Shown here: piece after piece, positions 45,001 through 55,848 of the stretch
Position numbering within the stretch: position 1 is the stretch's first letter
How the letters are laid out: each line of letters begins with the position of its first letter
Assembly: GCA_030522415.1 (NCBI GenBank)
Contig: CM060113.1
Location: 15,304,151 to 15,368,150, forward strand
Direction: 5' to 3'
From: Channallabes apus
Lineage: Eukaryota; Chordata; Actinopteri; Siluriformes; Clariidae
DNA: 64,000 nucleotides
Made by a program: the position numbers and the translations under genes
The notes under the pieces: model-generated
Told to the model about the DNA's origin: nothing
Seen by the model: only the letters and a program-made list of their open reading frames with translations
Databases searched by the model: none

Positions 45001-46317
45001 TCTGGTATTGAAGTAGTTTAATTCAAAATGTGTTTAATCGAGAACAAGATAACAAAATAACCTATGGCAACCTAATCTGCTCTGTGCATGGAAAATTCAG
45101 TGAAAAACCCTCTATGGCTGCAACAAATACCCACATTATTGATGTATTCCATTAAAAAAAAGCAAGGCTAATATTTAGATAGTTTGATTAGGCAATGGCT
45201 GTCATGCACAGTGCATTATCTTACAGTTAAGTATACAACATATTTAAAAGTACCAAAAATATATAACTTTATTTCATTCTGTTACTTAAATCCTTAAATC
45301 CTTTTCTGTGTTTAAAATGAATGTTTAAGTTTTTAGCCTACCATAAACACACCCATGTTAATTAAAATGTCTCACTGAAGAGTTCTATTATTTTCCATTT
45401 AAGGAAACTACATTAATTTACTTTAAACCACATTATAGGTTATATAATATATAATAGGTAATTATATCTACTCATTGAACTCTTAGTCAGTATACATTTG
45501 TCCCTGGACTGAGTGAGCATACCTGTTCATGTTCCACTTTGATGAGGAGTCTGCTGTTGAGTTGCTTGAGGGCTGATCTCCCTTGCTCCAGATCTGCCAC
45601 CTGCTGTTGCAGGCCTGTAGTTGTGCTACGGTAGATATGGTCCCAGTCCTCATTTAGCTTCATAAGCTGTGACATATACATACACACAATAGAGTATCAT
45701 TGTAATCAGGAGGGTGTACTTCTGCTAAACTGTTTTCTTTATCTCAGTTTTTTTTTTTTAATGGAATAAAATTTGCAGACAAATTACATAAAATCGGAGT
45801 GTGCATTTCTACTCGAAATTAAGAAAAGCTGTCTTTTTCTTCTACTCTCCTGATTTCTGAAGCTTTTCTTTGGTTCCCAGTCTCACTCAGCAGCCACTTT
45901 TGTGATGCATTATGAGAACTGCATAAATTAAGGCTTGTTATTAATAATAATAAAAAATATAATAATAATCACTCACTCATCTACAGTATACCACTTTATA
46001 GTGTATTCAGGGTCGCGGGGGGCCTGGAGCCTATCCTAGGAGACTTATGGCATAAGGCGGGGTACACCGTGGACAGGGTGTCAATTCATCGCAGGGCACA
46101 CATATACACTCGTTCATACACTACAGACAATTTGGGAACGCCAATTAGCCTAATCTGCATGTCTATGGACTGTGGAAGGAAAACCACCAAGCACAAAAAG
46201 AACATGCAAATTCTATGCACACAGAGACAGGAATCGAAACTGTCCGGGAATCAAACCTGGATTCTGGAGGTGCAAGGCGACAGTGCTAACCACTACACCA
46301 CTGTGCCGCCAATAATA

Positions 46318-46354
<37 letters not shown>

Positions 46355-49300
46355 AGTATATTGTTTTTGTTATGATGTGAGTTTGGTCTACCTCTTTGTT
46401 GAGTCTGCGAAGCTCTGTGTTCTTGTTAAGAAGTTGAAGTTTCTCCTGGTCTGCAGATGTGATTGACATGCTTTCTGTGATTAATGTTAAGTGTTCCTCT
46501 CCAGAGAGTAGTCTCTCTGTTTGGGCCAAATCCTCCACTTGTCTACAAAAAGGGATATCAACCCTAAGCATCATCAATATTTATACCACAGCAATGTTGA
46601 ATTATTGATTCCAAATAGTAATACGATCATATTGGGTCTCAGTATTAGGAAGACATAACCTTGGACAAACAACAACATAATAACTTTTTTCATCAGTCCA
46701 AAAACAAAACCATGCAGACAATCCTAAGTACCCCTTACTGCTTCCACAGGATTTAAGTGGGTAAGTGACAGCACAATGGCAAGGGAAAGACATAAGCAAT
46801 GGTATTAGAGATGCAATTGTTGAGTGCAGTTGTTTGGTTTTAATGCCCAGTGCAACATCTGGTGAAAAACTATTAAAGAATTTTAGATAATATTCTATAA
46901 TTATAGATTATAGAAGAAACATCTCATACCCACTGACAAACAAAGCAGTGGAAAGGTGATGGTTTGGACTTTTGTTTTCAGCCACAGGACATTGTATAGA
47001 GCAGTGGTCCCCAACCTTTTTATCACTGTGAACCGGTTAGCGTTCCTGCGGACCGGGGGTGGTGGGGGTGGTTTCATGAGGTGGAGGGTTTGCGTTCAAA
47101 GGGTTTGCAGGGGGCGGGACCCTTTTTTTTGTGGACCGTGGGGTGCGCTCGACATTTTTTACGTGGACGAGGGGACGGGGGATAGGACGTGCGTTTGGAA
47201 TTTTTCCATGGACCAGGGGGGAGGGGTGCGTTCGAAAATATTTCGGCGATGTAAGAGAATAATCTGGTCATTTTTCAAAATACAACGTTTTTCAAAATAA
47301 AATTGCGTTCAGACTCAGATGTCCCGGGGGTTGGGGACCACTGCTATAGAGCATATACAGAGGAGTTTATTGAACTGACCATGAACTCCTCTTTATACCA
47401 AAGTATTCTAGAGGCAAACGTGACGCCATCTGTCCGACAGCTAAAGCATGGTCAAAATCAGGTCATGCACCAGCACAATGATCTGAGCACACCAATAAAT
47501 CTACATCAGAATGGCTGGACAAAAAAAATCCAGGTTTAGGAATGGCTAGTCAAAGTACATGCCTCAACCCAAATGCTTCGGTGGGGCCTTAACAGAGTTG
47601 TGCATATGTGAATGACCTGAAACTTTAATGGACTGAAGCAATGATAAAAATAAAAATAAACCAAAATTATGTCAGAGCCTAATAAAGTCATACAGAACAT
47701 GATTAAGTTATTGCTTGGTGGATCTACAAGCTATTGAATTGATGGTCTACTTAGGCTGAATCCCATTTCTATTTTCTACCCCTTCCCCTTCCCCTACCCC
47801 TTCCCCTTCCCCTTGTCCCTTGAAACGAAGTGGAAAGGGGAAGGGTTTAAATTTTTCCCCTAAGAAATGGGACACCACTACAACACTGTTATACGTCATC
47901 ATACGTTGTCACTAGTTCCTAATGTTACGTTAAAGGACATGCGCCGATGTTTATCACACATTGCAATAAGAGAGAGATTACTAACTCCCAAAGTATTTTC
48001 GCGCCGTATTTCATCCCTATACATAATATAAATTATAAAAATATATAAAAATAAAATATATATTTGTAATATCGTGCAATCGGTGCTAGCCGCTAGCAAA
48101 CTTTAGCGATTTTTTTGCAAACATTTCTTTACAGAACATCACCATAAACACAAACACAAGACTAGAGGTAATATACATATAATGAAAACTTGTCATAAAA
48201 ATCTTTATTTATGGCAAAAATTTACATTTATGGGTCTGTTTGCTCGAGTGAGCAGCCATGTTGAAAATTTCGCTTAGCCCTTCGTTTGAAGTGAGGTCCT
48301 GAAAAATCTTCGTTTGGAGGGCTATCTGGCCCTTCCCCTTCCCCCTCCCCCTCCAACCAAAAGAGAAATGAGACACCCCTACCCCTTCACGTGAACGCGC
48401 CAAACGGAGGGGTAGGGCTATGTGAAGGGGTAAGGGGTAGAAATGGGATTCAGCCTTAGTGTTATCTGTATTATTATTTCTTGTTGGTTTACATTTTTGT
48501 TAAATAAATAATTGCACAGTAAAAAATATATATGTCATTGTTTATCTGAGGTTGCATTTGTCTAATAATAGGATCTCATGTGATTAGAAGATTTTTTTTT
48601 TTTACACAAAAAAAATATTATGAATTAAATAGAAGATGGCAAAAAAAGAGAATTAAAAGAGGGCGACGACTGACTTTTACACATAGCTGTATATGTGTCC
48701 ATTTATGTCCACATATGTGTCCATCATATGTAAGACACCATTAAGATAAGCCCATATGTTATGATTACAAATATGATTATTAATATGATGTTTATTTACT
48801 GTATTTAATTGCATGTATGTAAAAGCAGTATATCAAATGTGTGCCCCCTGAGGTACAACATTAAAAATTGTCATACCAGGCAAAAAACTTAATTGTTAAA
48901 AGACACTGAACATAAATATTTGCTTTGTCCAGTGTTATGATCACCAGAGAAAGTCATAACATATCATTCACTGAATACCTCAGTCTGAGCACTGCACATA
49001 TCACATATCAGACTTTGCTTCTCTATGAAGACTTCACCAAATCAAGCACTACCAAAACAAAACACATGTATGTGCCATAAATTCTAGCCTATACAATTTT
49101 CAACTGCAGCAACTTCATAAATGTCTGACATTCTGGCTAGTACTAGTGATAATGTCAAGATGATGTGTACTTTAGTAAAATCCTATGCAGTACATACTGT
49201 AATACTGTAGTATAGTAATAACAAGCAATGTGAGTTAAAGTTCATAATCAATGATTTCATTTCTCTATTGTAATGTGGAGGCATGCAAGTTACAGGAATG

Positions 49301-49806
49301 CATTTTTTGCACCCCCCACAGCACACTTTAAAACACACTTTAACAGTTATCAGTTGAGGGGATTTCAGATTTAGGTGGGTCCTGTAACCAACAGTTCTCA
49401 ATCACTGGGGACTAAAGCTCATTTCACTTCTTCTATTCAGAAGATATAGCATAAATTTAGTCCAGTCATTTGAAACATGTTTGGGTGGGAGATGATTTAA
49501 TAGACATTGGGGTAAAAACAGCATGTCTAATTTTCATATATGCAAATAACACTTGATGTATCATAAATTTAATAGTTCAAAACTCCTTTGTTAAAAAAGA
49601 AAAAAAAAAGATTGTGAAGTACATAACGATCCTAATAATCATTTACAGACTGAATTTTTTAATTTAAATATAAAATTTGATTGTGGTTTAAAATAAATCT
49701 TAACTTACCGTGACTGGAGTGATGTTTGTTCATTGATCTCTTTGGGAACAGAAAGCTGTTTTGAAGATTCCTCCTCTGACAGTGATGATAATGAGCTTCC
49801 ATCCAT
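38833..49806 (-). CDS. TNIP (ABIN)-family protein, seven coding exons
   Basis: Joining seven exons (49806-49709, 46542-46392, 45666-45523, 44113-43979, 43869-43669, 39770-39645, 39060-38833) gives 360 residues plus stop. Every junction has AG/GT limits and keeps frame; exons 3-7 all join in phase 0. The product is mostly coiled coil: an acidic Ser/Glu-rich start, LNEDWDHIYRS (about residues 87-97), a Ser/His/Arg-rich linker (exon 5), then two heptad-rich exons ending in VYEDDFHKERSDKQLL, which matches the ubiquitin-binding UBAN motif (DFxxERxDR type) of TNIP/OPTN/NEMO proteins. TNIP proteins bind polyubiquitin and A20 to restrain NF-kB signalling in the cytosol. The UBAN here is followed by a short tail with CPKHCENRGH rather than a long coiled coil. 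I cannot choose between TNIP paralogues. The gene lies between two inverted piggyBac-like copies. Confidence 0.75.
39645..39770 (-). CDS. TNIP-like gene, coding exon 6
   Basis: 126 bases, 42 codons, TKIYEADYKIEQKDHERML to MALLQEQ. Coiled coil preceding the UBAN motif. Acceptor tttaccag, donor gtgaa. Confidence 0.8.
39887..40422 (-). mobile_element. 5'-truncated LINE fragment in intron 5
   Basis: Minus-strand coding tail of a non-LTR RT: GVQTGWNGWRKVSGVLCDKR, RPAMLYGLETVAL, LRWFGHVQRRD and RSRGRPKRR, open to a stop at 39917. Only the C-terminal region is left. The 3' end is the cttcttcttctttgtctttc sequence also seen at 38027. The clade is uncertain. Confidence 0.8.
40459..41163 (+). mobile_element. 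Tc1/mariner relic carrying a SINE
   Basis: Ends CACTACCATTCAAAAGTTTTG and aaaacttttgaacggtagta are inverse. Inside, about 40660-40790 reads in pieces as transposase (NETGSHEGCPRRVRPKP). A SINE (40803-41003) interrupts it. Abuts the next Tc1 at 41164. Confidence 0.75.
40803..41003 (-). mobile_element. tRNA-derived SINE
   Basis: On the minus strand it starts with an A-box-like TAGCTCAGTGGTTAAGG and has a B-box-like GGTTCAAACCCC, about 35 bases apart, followed by a body containing cgctctggataagagcgtct. A second copy is at 63017-63205. Confidence 0.8.
41164..42738 (-). mobile_element. Tc1-type element, nearly complete
   Basis: Terminal inverted repeats with TTCCAAAAAAGTTGGGACAC at the left and the inverse at 42710-42730; TA at both edges. 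Left tip about five bases short. Lies in intron 5, directly abutting the relic at 40459-41163. Confidence 0.88.
41481..42388 (-). pseudogene. Tc1 transposase with one frameshift
   Basis: Starts MGRGSPIPTMLRRKIVEQY (ATG at 42388). Paired helix-turn-helix DNA-binding part (TLRKIAKTLQLSSSTVHNII), first catalytic Asp in LWSDESRFEVL, then ASLMVWGCMSACGMG. Near 41690-41700 the frame shifts; the other register carries the second Asp (FQQDNARPHSA) and the Glu (SPDLSPIENIWRII). Otherwise full length, about 300 residues. Confidence 0.88.
43040..43668 (-). other. TE-free end of intron 5
   Basis: AT-rich intronic sequence with no repeat end or frame that I can identify. Confidence 0.5.
43669..43869 (-). 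CDS. TNIP-like gene, coding exon 5
   Basis: 201 bases. Ser/His/Arg-rich linker (SSKSSTSTALSLDLHHRT), then the start of the final coiled coil (VQDLKEQLEALRCQ). Donor gtgag. Confidence 0.8.
43979..44113 (-). CDS. TNIP-like gene, coding exon 4
   Basis: 135 bases, NKSEYYEHTLMQELKK to DWGLGTQ. Acceptor gtgtgcag, donor gtgac. The intron to exon 5 is only 109 bases. Confidence 0.8.
44114..45522 (-). other. Intron 3 of TNIP-like gene
   Basis: 1.4 kb of AT-rich sequence; no repeat family or RNA gene recognised. Confidence 0.6.
45523..45666 (-). CDS. TNIP-like gene, coding exon 3
   Basis: 144 bases, LMKLNEDWDHIYRSTTTG to IKVEHEQ, a strongly helical segment. Acceptor tgtcacag, donor gtatg. Confidence 0.8.
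45970..46312 (-). mobile_element. tRNA-derived SINE with long body
   Basis: Minus-strand head ggcggcacagtggtgtagtg with A-box-like TGTAGTGGTTAGC and B-box-like GGTTTGATTCCCGG, then a body with tgcgatgaattgacaccctg. Typical of a widespread fish SINE family. A related body fragment is at 51450-51590. Confidence 0.75.
46306..46355. repeat. (AAT)n microsatellite
   Basis: About 14 AAT units beside the SINE head, 37 bases from exon 2. Confidence 0.9.
46392..46542 (-). CDS. TNIP-like gene, coding exon 2
   Basis: 151 bases, completing the split Arg codon then QVEDLAQTERLLSGEEH to ELRRLNKE. Acceptor ttttgtag, donor gtaga. Confidence 0.78.
46900..47660 (+). pseudogene. Tc1 transposase relic with hAT MITE inserted
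   Basis: After the MITE, plus-strand frames give NVTPSVRQLKHGQNQVM and INLHQNGWTKKIQV, matching the Tc1 region between the first and second catalytic Asp. Heavily mutated. Confidence 0.6.
47002..47343. mobile_element. hAT-type MITE
   Basis: Ends CAGTGGTCCCCAACC and GGTTGGGGACCACTG. Near-perfect 8-base target duplication (gtatagag, 46994-47001; ctatagag, 47344-47351). No coding sequence. Confidence 0.88.
47754..48455. mobile_element. Harbinger-like MITE, CCCCTTCCCC-rich ends
   Basis: Inverted ends GGCTGAATCCCATTTCT / AGAAATGGGATTCAGCC with TTA target duplications (47751-47753, 48456-48458), as for PIF/Harbinger. Subterminal runs of ccccttcccc at both ends. No transposase frame. Confidence 0.8.
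49709..49806 (-). CDS. TNIP-like gene, coding exon 1
   Basis: 98 bases, MDGSSLSSLSEEESSKQL to Q-S plus two bases; donor gtaag at 49708. The ATG is preceded by tttgctag|a, a likely acceptor, so a non-coding first exon may lie upstream. Confidence 0.7.
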
Positions 49807-49829
49807 TCTAGCAAAATGTCTTATTCTGA

Positions 49830-50350
49830 TTTTTTCTTCTGTTGATTTAAATTTATATCAACACAAAAACTGCCGAGAGGCATAAACAAGAGTCAAAGTG
49901 CCACTCACCACTTAAACAGGAAGTCTGAATATTAAACCCCTATACTTGAATACAAAGCATTAAAAAAGGAAGTACAACTACTAAATGTTTTAGCGTTGTT
50001 TAAGAAAACAAAGTTTGACAAGAAAAAATTCCCAACTATGATTTTTTAAAATAGATCTATTACCAATATTCAGCTATTGGTTTAAACCCTGAAATGAGAT
50101 GAGAAGTTCTGTTGATATGGTTATTAAAGTGAGATGAGAATAAGGAAGTGTGACGCCATACACCAGGGGAATTTCCTCACTAGCATGTGCTATCAGAGGA
50201 CTTTTTTCTGCAAACCATAAGCCTAATGAAACCACATACTTCTCACTCTTACTGCAGTACTTGGAATGTGTTGATATTTAACCATGAAATACATGAAGAT
50301 GTCATAATGGAAAATTTAAACACATAATTGTTGATCCATACAGGATAGCA
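49830..50350. other. Upstream flank of the TNIP-like gene
   Basis: AT-rich, no repeat or frame identified. Any promoter or non-coding first exon would be expected here or further right, but I cannot point to one. Confidence 0.4.
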
Positions 50351-50357
50351 TAGTATA

Positions 50358-51125
50358 GGGTGACCATATTTTGATTTCCAAAAAAGAGGACGATCGGCAC
50401 GGCCTCCAGACGAATTCAGACAAGCTTCTTGGTGGTTGATGAACATTATTATACAGTACTTCAATGGTGCAGAATTAACCTCTGTAATAAAACAAAATGA
50501 AATCTGTAAAAACTTAAAGTAATAGCTCTTTATTAAAAGTAATTAAAATTATTAAATATTGTTCTAAATATGAACTATTCTGTTCCAGCTTCAACAATAT
50601 ACAGTATCTCTTAAATGTAATAAAATAAATAACAAGAGTCTCACAAAGACAAGACTAAACTTTTTTTGCAATGTCAGAGTCAGGAAATGCCTTTTTAAGC
50701 AAAGTACTGGTGCAATCCATGGACCTTTAACTGTTGTGATGTTTCACTGTATGAAAAGCTATTGCACCTTCTGCTGCATTTACATCATCCTCTGTTTTTC
50801 CTGGTCTGACAAAAAATTCTGTCAACTTTGCAGATGAACTCTCATCTCGCACAGCTTTTTTATGTTTCTCTGTGTCCATGTGGGCTTTCAGGTTCCCAGC
50901 ACCTTTATTGGATCCCGAAATTGCCCCCCTGCCACGGATTGCCCCCCCTACATAATCTCTATGGTAGGCTGTGGTGCATTGGGTGTTCTGATGCCTTTTT
51001 ACTCTGATCAGCATTAACATTCGAATGTACAGTACTGAGAGTTGCGCTGCATCAGCTTTCCCTTGGTATCGGACCACACTTTTGTTCTCCACAGGCGTAA
51101 ATGAGCCTTGGGTGACCATGATACT
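50358..51125 (-). mobile_element. hAT-like transposon fragment
   Basis: Starts agggtgaccatattttgatt, a terminal sequence seen in hAT-type elements, and contains an N-terminal BED-like coding relic. Confidence 0.6.
50727..51119 (-). pseudogene. hAT transposase N-terminal fragment
   Basis: 130-residue frame. The C-terminal half (NLKAHMDTEKHKKAV, LTEFFV, then AAEGAIAFHTVKHHNS) looks like the zinc-finger and linker region before the catalytic domain of hAT transposases. The catalytic region is missing. Confidence 0.6.
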
Positions 51126-51449
51126 GTCATCAGTTTTATTGTTATAAAATTATAAAATTGCTAATCAATGTTAATGTCAATGTTATGACTGATTGGTATT
51201 TCTGTTTCTGTTTTTTTTTTTTTTTACCAATATGTAACATGCAAAACTATAATCATTTTACTAAAAATTATTTAAAATCCTATTATCACTCATAACAACA
51301 GCCATTCCCTCAAATGCTTATGTAAGTTACTACAAAACAATAAAATATCAAAATAATCCACCCATCCATTTAAGGACATCTTTAGTCCAATTAGAGACCA
51401 TACTGTAGAGGCCAATAGTGACCATTGCATTTATTCATATTTTTTACGA

Positions 51450-51590
51450 CAACATTCACAAGTGCATTCGCAAACTATGGGCAATATGGGAATGCCAATC
51501 ACAGTCTTTGGACTGTGGAAGGAAACAAGAGTACCCAGAGGAAACCCATCAAGTACAGGGAGAACAAGCAAATTCCATGCACATTTTTTG
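51450..51590. repeat. SINE body fragment
   Basis: tttggactgtggaaggaaac and cagggagaacaagcaaattc match the body of the SINE at 45970-46312, head and tail missing. Confidence 0.65.
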
Positions 51591-52102
51591 CACTTTCAAA
51601 GAATTTATTTGCAAATTATGGTGGAAAATAAGTTTCCACCATATGGTGGAAAATAAGTAACAAAATTTCATCTCAATACTTTCTTATACACCCTTTGTTG
51701 GCAATGACAGAGGTCAAACGTTTTCTGCCTTCACAAGGTTTTCACACACTGTTGCTGGTATTTTGGCCCATTCCTCCAAGCAGATCTCCTCTAGAGCAGT
51801 GATGTTTTGGGGCTGTCACTGGGCAACATGGACTTTCAACTCCCTCCAAACATTTTCTATGGGGTTGAGATCTGGAGACTGACTAGGTCACTTCCAGGAC
51901 CTTGAAATGGTTCTTATGAAGCCACTCCTTTGTTGCCCGGGCTGAAAGACCCAGCCACGTCTCATCTTCAATGCCCTTGCTGCTGGAAGGAGGTTTTCAC
52001 TCAAAATCTCACGATACATGACTCCATTCATTCTTTCCTTTAAACGGATCAGTCATCCTGATCGCTTTGCAGAAAAACATCCCCAAAGCATGATGTTTCC
52101 AC

Positions 52103-52842
52103 CAGTGCCGGCTGCTCTAAGACTACAAGGGAAGCCCAGCTTCCTCTACTATGTCAGAAAATAAATGCTCATATATGCACTGTCGTATTTATATTGGTTT
52201 TAATAAAAGTGCGCTAGAACGCATTCAACTTCATGACTAGCTCATTCAGAATCCTGTATTTATTGTAGATTGTTTGACGCGATTTTCTTGTCATACATTT
52301 CCGTGCAGCACAGCGTGTTAAACCCTCCTGAAGCCCAGCTTCATTGGAGCACTATGGGCGAAGCACAGAGTAGCTTTTTTCACTGCAGGAAAGCTGGATG
52401 GTAATTGGATAAATGCACCAAAATCGTCAATTCCAGGGAAGTTCAGCTTCTCTGGGAGTGAATGGAGCAGTGGGCGGGCCCGGATGCTGGGCTGCTGCAT
52501 GATGATTGGAGGAGCTGTTTAAAGGGTGGAAACCCTTTTTTGATTGACAGCATGTCTTAAGTATACATCAGCGCTACAGAGACTCGAGCTCAGTCCCATG
52601 CAGATTTGCAGTTGAAGTGGTACGATGAATTGCTGCACTCTGTATTGTTTGCTGGTGATATAAACCATTTTTGTTTGTACAAATCATTCTTTAAATAATA
52701 AAAAAAACATATTATAGCGTTCTTGACTTTGCTCCTTGTTTCAGCATTGTAAAGTTAGTTTGTTCATATAATTAAAGTAGCTCGTGGAACGGCAAACTAG
52801 CCAGCTAGCTTTCCCTGTTTCAAAAGCTAGCAGCTGCCACTG
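52103..52842. mobile_element. Non-autonomous hAT element, 740 bp
   Basis: Ends CAGTGCCGGCTGCT and AGCAGCTGCCACTG (inverse with one mismatch). Exact 8-base target duplication GTTTCCAC at 52095-52102 and 52843-52850. No transposase. Confidence 0.9.
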
Positions 52843-52899
52843 GTTTCCACCCCCAAGTTTTACAGTAGGTATGGTGTTCTTTGGATGCAGCGCAGCATT

Positions 52900-53400
52900 C
52901 TTTCTCCTCCAAACACGACAAGTTGAGAAGTTGGGTTTTTACCAAAAAGTTTATATTTTAGTTTCATCTGACCATATGACATTCACCAAGTCCTTTTGGA
53001 TCATCCAAATGCTCTCTAGCAAACTACAGACAGGCCTGGAAATGTACTGGTTTAAGCACGGGGACATTTCTGGCACTGGAGGATTTGAGGCCCTGGCCCT
53101 TTGTTACTTTGGTTCCAGCTCTTTGCAGGTCATTGACTAGGTCCCCCAGTGTGGTTCTGGGATTTTTGCTAACAGTCTCACGGGGTGAGATCTTGCATGG
53201 AGCCCCAGATCGAGGGAGATTATGAGTGGTCTTGTATGTTTTCCATTTTCTAATAATTGCTTCCACAGTTGATTTATTCACACCAAGCTGCTTACCTATT
53301 GCAGATTCAGTCTTTCCAGCCTGTTGCAGGTCTACAATTTTGTTTCTGGTGTCCTTTGACAGCTCTTTGGTCTTGGCTATAGTGGAGTTTGGAGTGCGAC
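52900..53400 (-). pseudogene. Tc1-C transposase relic
   Basis: The frame 53281-53024 gives [20 protein letters not shown] and [12 protein letters not shown] from the DNA-binding half. The catalytic half is degenerate, cut by the 740-base hAT. Confidence 0.7.
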
Positions 53401-54238
53401 TGTTTGAGGTTGTGGACAGGTGTCTTTTATACTGATAACCAGAGGTGGAAAGAGTAATAAAATTTTGTACTCAAGTAAAAGTACTGTTACTTCAGTGAAA
53501 TTTTACTTAAGTACAAGTAAAGTTACCATTATAAAAATCTACTCAACTAAAAGTAAAAAGTAGCTCATTAAAAAATTTACTCAGAGTAAAAGTTACCGAG
53601 TTACTTTTTTATTTTTATTTTTTTAACAGCGGGGGTGGGATGAGGCATTCTAGCGTAGTTCAAAAAAGATGAGCAGATATAAAATCTCAAACTAGTTGTT
53701 TTTTAACTGAAGGAACACCTTAACATAATAAAGCTGTTGTCTTTCTTGTGCTTGAAAATCAAAGTGGTCACTTAAATATGGTGTTACGTCCCAGTCTAGG
53801 GTCATACAGCAAAAGACTGGTTCAGGGTTCTATTTTAAACTGTATGGAAATGGTGGAATATGGCAGAAAGAACTCGATCCAATCATTAACTGATGAAATA
53901 ATGAGGTTTGTATACACACACACACACAGACACAAACACACACACACAACAGGAGGAGGATCAGATTCAGGATGGACCCAGGCCAAAATAATAAACAAAA
54001 TGGTATTTATATTTAGTACCTAGATTACCGGCAAAAAAAAAAAAAAAACACAAACAAAAATACAGGTACCTTCCCGGACTCCCTAAACCTATATAAACTA
54101 TATAAAATATAAACCTAAGCTAAACTATATAAAATACCTGGCTCAAAAAAGTCTCACAGTCTAATATTTCACTGGATTGTTTTAGCTATGATTAAGCTGT
54201 GGGACTGCTTTGATAACCTTATATATATTATGTATATA

Positions 54239-55848
54239 CAGTGGTGTGAAAAACTATTTGCCCCCCTCCTGATTTCTTATTCTTTTGCATGTTTGTCACA
54301 CAAAATGTTTCTGATCATCAAACACATTTAACTATTCGTCAAAGATAACACAAGTAAACACAAAATGCAGTTTTTAAATGAGGGGTTTTATTATTTAGGG
54401 AGAAAAAAAATCCAAACCTACATGGCCCTGTGTGAAAAAGTAATTGCCCCCTGAACCTAATAACTGGTTTAGCAGCAATAACTGCAATCAAGCGTTTGCG
54501 ATAACTTGCAACGAGTCTTTTACAGCGCTCTGGAGGAATTTTGGCCCACTCATCTTTGCAGAATTGTTGTAATTCAGCTTTATTTGAGGGTTTTCTAGCA
54601 TGAACCGCCTTTTTAAGGTCATGCCACAACATCTCAATAGGATTCAGGTCAGGACTTTGACTAGGCCACTCCAAAGTCTTCATTTTGTTTTTCTTCAGCC
54701 ATTCAGAGGTGGATTTGCTGGTGTGTTTTGGGTCATTGTCCTGCTGCAGCACCCAAGATCGCTTCAGCTTGAGTTGACGAACAGATGGCCGGACATTCTC
54801 CTTCAGGATTTTTTGGTAGACAGTAGAATTCATGGTTCCATCTATCACAGCAAGCCTTCCAGGTCCTGAAGCAGCAAAACAACCCCAGACCATCACACTA
54901 CCACCACCATATTTTACTGTTGGTATGATGTTCATTTTCTGAAATGCTGTGTTACTTTTACGCCAGATGTAACGGGACACGCACCTTCCAAAAAGTTCAA
55001 CTTTTGTCTCGTCGGTCCACAAGGTATTTTCCCAAAAGTCTTGGCAATCATTGAGATGTTTTTTAGCAAAATTGAGACGAGCCTTAATGTTCTTTTTGCT
55101 TAAAAGTGGTTTGTGCCTTGGAAATCTGCCATGCAGGCCGTTTTTGCCCAGTCTCTTTCTTATGGTGGAGTCGTGAACACTGACCTTAATTGAGGCAAGT
55201 GAGGCCTGCAGTTCTTTAGATGTTGTCCTGGGGTCTTTTGTGGCCTCTCGGATGAGTTGTCTCTGTGCTCTTGGGGTAATTTTGGTCGGCCGGCCACTCC
55301 TGGGAAGGTTCACCACTGTTCCATGTTTTTGCCATTTGTGGATAATGGCTCTCACTGTGGTTCGCTGGAGTCCCAAAGCTTTAGAAATGGCTTTAGAACC
55401 TTTACCAGACTGATAGATCTCAATTACTTTTGTTCTCATTTGTTCCTGAATTTCTTTGAATCTTGGCATGATGTCTAGCTTTTGAGGTGCTTTTGGTCTA
55501 CTTCTCTGTGTCAGGTAGCTCCTATTTAAGTGATTTCTTGATTGAAACAGGTGTGTCAGTAATCAGGCCTGGGGGTGACTACAGAAATTGAACTCACGTG
55601 TGATAAACCACAGTTAAGTTATTTTTTAACAAGGGGGGCAATGACTTTTTCACACTGGGCCATGTAGATTTGGAGTTTTTTTTCTCCCTTAATAACGTAA
55701 ACCTTCATTTAAAAACTGCATTTTGTGTTCAATTATGTTATCTTTAACTAATAGTTAACGGTTTTTGATGAGCAGAAACATTTAAGTGTGACAAACATGC
55801 AAAAGAATAAGAAATCAGGAAGGGGGCAAATAGTTTTTCACACCACTG
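54239..55848 (-). mobile_element. Tc1-E: apparently intact Tc1
   Basis: Ends CAGTGGTGTGAAAAACTATT and its inverse, each next to TA (54237-54238, 55849-55850). 1,610 bases, the usual Tc1 size, with an uninterrupted transposase. Confidence 0.95.
54339..55469 (-). CDS. Tc1 (DD34E) transposase, intact
   Basis: 376 residues. Starts MPRFKEIQEQMRTKVIEIY; two helix-turn-helix modules (GSKAISKALGLQRTTVRAII; then PRTTSKELQASLASIKVSV with GRPTKITPRA between). Catalytic triad: LWTDETKVELFG, LQQDNDPKHTSK and NPIEMLWHDLKKAV, with 34 residues expected between the last Asp and Glu. Slightly longer than the usual 340 or so because it reads past VIRFRGQ into the inverted repeat. It cuts and pastes its own element at TA. 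No lesion seen, so it may be active; that is inference. Confidence 0.93.
   Translation of the reverse strand: MPRFKEIQEQMRTKVIEIYQSGKGSKAISKALGLQRTTVRAIIHKWQKHGTVVNLPRSGRPTKITPRAQRQLIREATKDPRTTSKELQASLASIKVSVHDSTIRKRLGKNGLHGRFPRHKPLLSKKNIKARLNFAKKHLNDCQDFWENTLWTDETKVELFGRCVSRYIWRKSNTAFQKMNIIPTVKYGGGSVMVWGCFAASGPGRLAVIDGTMNSTVYQKILKENVRPSVRQLKLKRSWVLQQDNDPKHTSKSTSEWLKKNKMKTLEWPSQSPDLNPIEMLWHDLKKAVHARKPSNKAELQQFCKDEWAKIPPERCKRLVASYRKRLIAVIAAKPVIRFRGQLLFHTGPCRFGFFFSLNNKTPHLKTAFCVYLCYL

Larger units (their letters stand above)
46543..49708 (-). other. Intron 1 of TNIP-like gene
   Basis: 3.2 kb. Contains a Tc1 relic (46900-47660), a hAT MITE and a Harbinger-like MITE. I see nothing recognisable in 48456-49700. 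Confidence 0.7.

Noticed and set aside
47074..47271. Pro/Lys-rich 65-residue frame
   Set aside because: Lies wholly in the G-rich hAT MITE; no conservation or domain evidence.
52318..52500. 60-residue minus-strand frame within the 740-bp hAT
   Set aside because: Too short and without any transposase motif that I recognise; the element is non-autonomous.
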